Under the pieces are notes generated by a model. That model worked only from the letters and a program-made list of their open reading frames with translations, did not search any database and was not told where the DNA came from. Positions 60,581-64,000 of a stretch of 64,000 nt of DNA are shown here, piece after piece. The DNA lies in NCBI GenBank assembly GCA_023091735.1, contig JALKBU010000071.1:1-64000 (forward strand). Direction: 5' to 3'. This stretch comes from Trichomonas tenax (taxonomy: Eukaryota > Parabasalia > Trichomonadida > Trichomonadidae). Position 1 is the stretch's first letter; every line of letters begins with the position of its first letter. Both the position numbers and the translations under genes were made by a program.

Positions 60581-61779
60581 ATGTTTGTAAATAATTAGTA
60601 AAATTTTCTATATTATACTTTTTCTTTTTTTTTTTTTGTATTATTTAATACTTTTTCTCATGAATTCAGTAATACCATCACATTTTATATACAATCCCAT
60701 CTGGATTATAAAGACTAATAAATATACATATATATATGTTTTGGATTTAAATATACAAATAACAATAAAAACAGAGCAAATATAAACAATAGAGTAAACC
60801 TTTAAAGCTTTTGCAATTTGATTGAAGAAATTCAAATTTGAGATAGTTTTGAGATATAATGGCATTTGAAACATTCTAGATGCTAAGGTATCAATGTGAT
60901 AAAATTGCCCAACAGAGATGAAATAAATATCCACAAAAGAAAAGAAAACGGAAAAGCCTGACCTGAATTTTATAGATATATTTGATTTACGAATTATTAT
61001 GATTGCATATTCAATATTTCATTTGATAGTTTTATGTAATAATGCTTTCATTAAGGACACTATCAACACTCGATAAGTCACTTTGCTCAGTATCGTTATA
61101 CTCTGGACGTGACAATAATGATATTATCCATAAAATAACACAATCAACAAGATGCTCACTAAATAGTTGAAAAATTTGACTATAAGTGAAATAGTCATAC
61201 AGGGGGTTGAATAGAAAGCTAGTGGCTCAATTTCAAACCGAGTAACGTGACTGATTGAATTTTTTCTTGGATATTATGAGTCTGTATACTGTTGTCAGTA
61301 GAAATATCAAATAATGTATATAATTGTATGAGCTCACAGAATTATTTCAGAACATAAAACTTTAGAAAAAAACGAAAAACCTGGTCTGTACTTTATAGAT
61401 ATATTTGACCTGCAAATTATTTTAAATGCTACAAATAAAAATGGTAAATTGATTAAGAAATTATTGGGACCGAATACATGATAAGACTTTTCATGAGCAA
61501 AAGTGTTCCAATTTCGATTCCAATCTACTACGCTATATCTATTAATCGGGTTTTCCTCAAAGTTCAAAAATGAGTCAAATAAAAAATGCCAATAATCATT
61601 TATAATCACATGCCACGTAAATATTTATTTCTCAAATATACATATTTACATGTCAGATACAATTACTTTTGTGTCACTTTTTCATGTCAACTTTGGGAAT
61701 GCAACAATATTTATCGAAACTCAAAATTTATCGTAAATAACACCATGGAAATCCGAGCTTAGTTACACTAGTAAAACCA
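60581..61779. other. Gene-free intergenic with a diverged direct repeat
   Basis: No gene. Segments at about 60935-61000 and 61365-61430 are similar (both with ACTTTATAGATATATTTGA or TTTTATAGATATATTTGA and a following AATTATT). TTTACATGTCAGA lies near 61647. Confidence 0.5.
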
Positions 61780-62985
61780 TTGCACCGTCAGCATAATACA
61801 CGGACTGTTATCCTTGCAAAGTTCGACGAGGCTGGAAAATATGACATCAACCAAGTTCAAGAATTCCTGGCAGCAATTCACAAATCTCTTAAAATGAAGC
61901 CGATTCGTCAAATCTTTAACTTCATTGATTATCTAGCTGATGAGAACGAAAATTACATTGATCGGAATAAGAAACTCGAAAAGAAAATCACTGAACTTGA
62001 AAAATTTTCGTGTAGAGGATGAACCAAAATTCAAAATGCATGAAAATAACATCTCTGAGCTGAAAAGAATACATGACGAAGATGTATTAAAAATCAAAAA
62101 ACTCGAACTAAACAGATCAAGTCCATCGCAAGATTCAAATCAATCAAAATCTGAATTGTACAACAAATTTTATCAAGGTTTACTTCCGCAATTGAAGGTA
62201 TTCACACCAGAACAGTGCGTGCAAATCTTCAAATTTGCAAACTTTGAAGAAGCTTATAGATTCTTTGAGGAACAGCAAGAAATAGGATATACAGATCTTA
62301 TTCGTATTGCATGCAAAGTTGGACTCAGCGAAATGAAAATGGTGATACAATTTTTCTTTATTCCTGCTTCAAAGGCAACTATGGCCTTACAAAGATGTTG
62401 ATCGACAGCAACCGCAATACAAACGTTAGTAACTAAAAGAGGATCAAACGCACTTTTGTCTGCCGCATTTAGCGGAAATATTTTGCTGATTCAATACTCA
62501 CAGATGGTTTAACGCCAATTTACGTTTCATCAGAGTGTAGCTTCCTTGATATTGTCAAGTATTTCGCATCTATTGGATGTTCCATCAAAACGAAACTGGG
62601 CGATGGTTCAACTTGCATATTTGTTGCTGCACAAGAAGGCCATCTCGACGTTGTCAAATATTTGTATTCTCAAGGAGCTGATCCAAATTCGAAATTGACT
62701 GATGGATTTACACCAATTTTGGTTTCATCACTCAATGACCATCTTGAAGTTGTTAAATTTTTAGTAACAATTGTTCATGATGTCAATTTGTGCAACAATG
62801 GTGGAACTTTATGCGTATATTTTGCAGCACAAGAAGGCAATCTTGACGTTGTCAAATATTTGTGCTCTATAGGTGCCAATCCAAAATTAGCAACGAAATG
62901 TGGTGTAACGCCAATTTCTGCTGCATCAAAAGAAGGCTATATTGATGTTGTTAACTATTTGAAATCAATTGGGTGTACTTTATAA
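61780..62985 (+). pseudogene. DUF3447-like/ankyrin-repeat protein remnant
   Basis: The frame at 61780 has no ATG and is preceded by stops, so the N-terminus is lost. It reads a helical region (FDEAGKYDINQVQEFLAAIH; YIDRNKKLEKKITELEK), shifts frame near 62007 because of one extra T, continues (QSKSELYNKFYQGLLPQLKV; FTPEQCVQIFKFANFEEAYR) to a stop at 62401, and resumes after more disruption in four ankyrin repeats (CIFVAAQEGHLDVVKYLYSQ; GFTPILVSSLNDHLEVVKFL; GVTPISAASKEGYIDVVNYL) ending in a proper TAA. It is of the same broad family as the genes at 28-30 kb and 36.7-38.6 kb, and is inactive. Confidence 0.75.
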
Positions 62986-63423
62986 TTTGCAATGAATAAT
63001 AAATTCTATTGATATTTACAAATATGTACATAATAATATAAATAGCTTACAGACAAATGTTCAAGCAATATAGATTGCTATTATTTAAATCGCCCAATAT
63101 CAGTTATGGAGTGTAACTGTTAAATGGAACTTAATCATCAAAGGTATCCATAACTTACCAAAAAAAATTGATTATTTGTTTGAGAAAAAAATTAGCTTTT
63201 GTCTAATTGAAAAATAGTCCGCACATATTTAGCATGTATCACTTTCATCCTAATTTGTTTTATTTAAAGATTCAAAATGAATTTGATTTTTTCAAATCAT
63301 TTTGGACTGAAACTTCTAAAAATAAGCATAGATTGAGGATCAATATTCAGGTATGCAAAATAAAGTGGCCTTTGGAATCAAAAATTTGACAAAAAAAGGT
63401 GAAGCGTTTTTTAAAAAACGGCA
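62986..63423. other. Gene-free A/T-rich intergenic
   Basis: No gene. The short frame at 63207-63389 is not convincing. Confidence 0.5.
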
Positions 63424-64000
63424 ATGGATCAAAACAGCGATTCGGCAATATTCATTGTCCAGCGTTCTGATCCACCGACGACATTGGAGATCATCAGCTG
63501 CTCGGATGTCGTGCAAGTTTTTAGAACAGGGAACCAAATGCTAATCGAAAAGTTAACTTCTACAACAGGTATTAACGATCTGATCGATTTACTTCATAAC
63601 TCAGGAAATTTCCAAATAGTTCGTCGTATCTTACAGATCTTTACTATGATTGATTCTCCATTGTTGCAAAAATTAACCGACTCGATAGAATACACAGAGA
63701 ATCTCCTCCAGATTTTGGACAGAAACACGGAAATCCACCCATACATCATCGGCGCGATAACTCAAATTTTGCTAAATTCGATGGAAGTTTACCCACACGA
63801 AATTTACGACGATTTGAGTGCCTCCAGGATAAATTACCAACGAATCATCAAATGTATCGAAATTAACTCAATATATTATTTTTGTTCAAGATTTATTTCG
63901 AATTCCAAGCGGTCTGAGACTTTCGCATGGGTGCTATTTTGCTCTCTGATGGGTGATCATGGTCCAGGATGCGCAATTCCAAAGAAATTTGCTTATGATC
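63424..64000 (+). CDS. Helical protein, partial; possibly SAPS/PP6-regulator-like
   Basis: An ATG at 63424 opens 192 codons with no stop before the right edge. The chain is helical and globular (MLIEKLTSTTGINDLIDLLH; FQIVRRILQIFTMIDSPLLQ; LLQILDRNTEIHPYIIGAI), with a later GDHGPGCAIPKKFAYD. The pattern of 'LI..L.....i..Li..l' helices followed by repeated ARM-like units recalls SAPS-domain regulators of PP6/Sit4 phosphatase, but the similarity is loose and only the first part of the protein is visible. Codon use and length support a real gene. Confidence 0.6.
   Translation, partial: MDQNSDSAIFIVQRSDPPTTLEIISCSDVVQVFRTGNQMLIEKLTSTTGINDLIDLLHNSGNFQIVRRILQIFTMIDSPLLQKLTDSIEYTENLLQILDRNTEIHPYIIGAITQILLNSMEVYPHEIYDDLSASRINYQRIIKCIEINSIYYFCSRFISNSKRSETFAWVLFCSLMGDHGPGCAIPKKFAYD

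Overview
The window reads as nuclear DNA of a parabasalid protist, most like Tritrichomonas foetus or a close relative. It is AT-rich, its genes are single exons with short leaders, and I see no rRNA, tRNA or CRISPR array. The pointers to a trichomonad are: a chaperonin 60 with a short hydrogenosome-type presequence, several DUF3447/ankyrin proteins, a Thr-Pro-rich surface protein, a glycine-rich surface protein remnant, long coiled-coil proteins, and TTTGTCA initiator-like sites just upstream of several genes. The species name is an inference.

Layout. 1-2.4 kb: end of a virus-like mobile element (a primase-polymerase gene running off the left edge, a divergent HNH endonuclease gene, then tandem repeats with GC-rich hairpins). 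2.4-5.3 kb: gene-poor. 5.3-12.9 kb: large surface glycoprotein, G-protein alpha subunit, small hypothetical genes, protein kinase. This block lies between two nearly identical 182-bp inverted repeats (4482-4663 and 13491-13672). 14.4-16.4 kb: a second decayed virus-like segment, including an intact tail-fibre-like gene. 16.5-18.6 kb: broken beta-helix/Thr-Pro-rich surface protein. 18.9-27.5 kb: WD40 protein, glycine-rich pseudogene, coiled-coil protein and a PEN-2 (gamma-secretase subunit) homologue. 27.9-32.7 kb: ankyrin pseudogene, tRNA-dihydrouridine synthase, degenerate kinase-like protein. 34.7-42.9 kb: Cpn60, two intact ankyrin proteins, a small coiled-coil protein. 42.9-46.1 kb: gene desert. 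46.1-49.2 kb: a DUF4795/QRICH2-like axonemal candidate. 49.2-53.6 kb: a repeat-rich gap with two candidate non-autonomous inverted-repeat elements, several long hairpins and a broken unknown gene. 53.6-60.6 kb: small acidic protein, helical-repeat protein, long coiled-coil protein with an E2F-like palindrome at its start. 61.8-63 kb: ankyrin pseudogene. 63.4 kb to the right edge: a partial gene.

The housekeeping genes (G-alpha, kinase, Cpn60, dihydrouridine synthase, PEN-2) are separate transcription units and not an operon. The flagellar-type coiled-coil and WD40 proteins may serve the cytoskeleton. The accessory layer is made of virus-like elements, small inverted-repeat elements, and surface or ankyrin gene families of which several members are broken by frameshifts and stops. 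The left-edge primase-polymerase/HNH element and the tail-fibre-like gene are the most unusual content.
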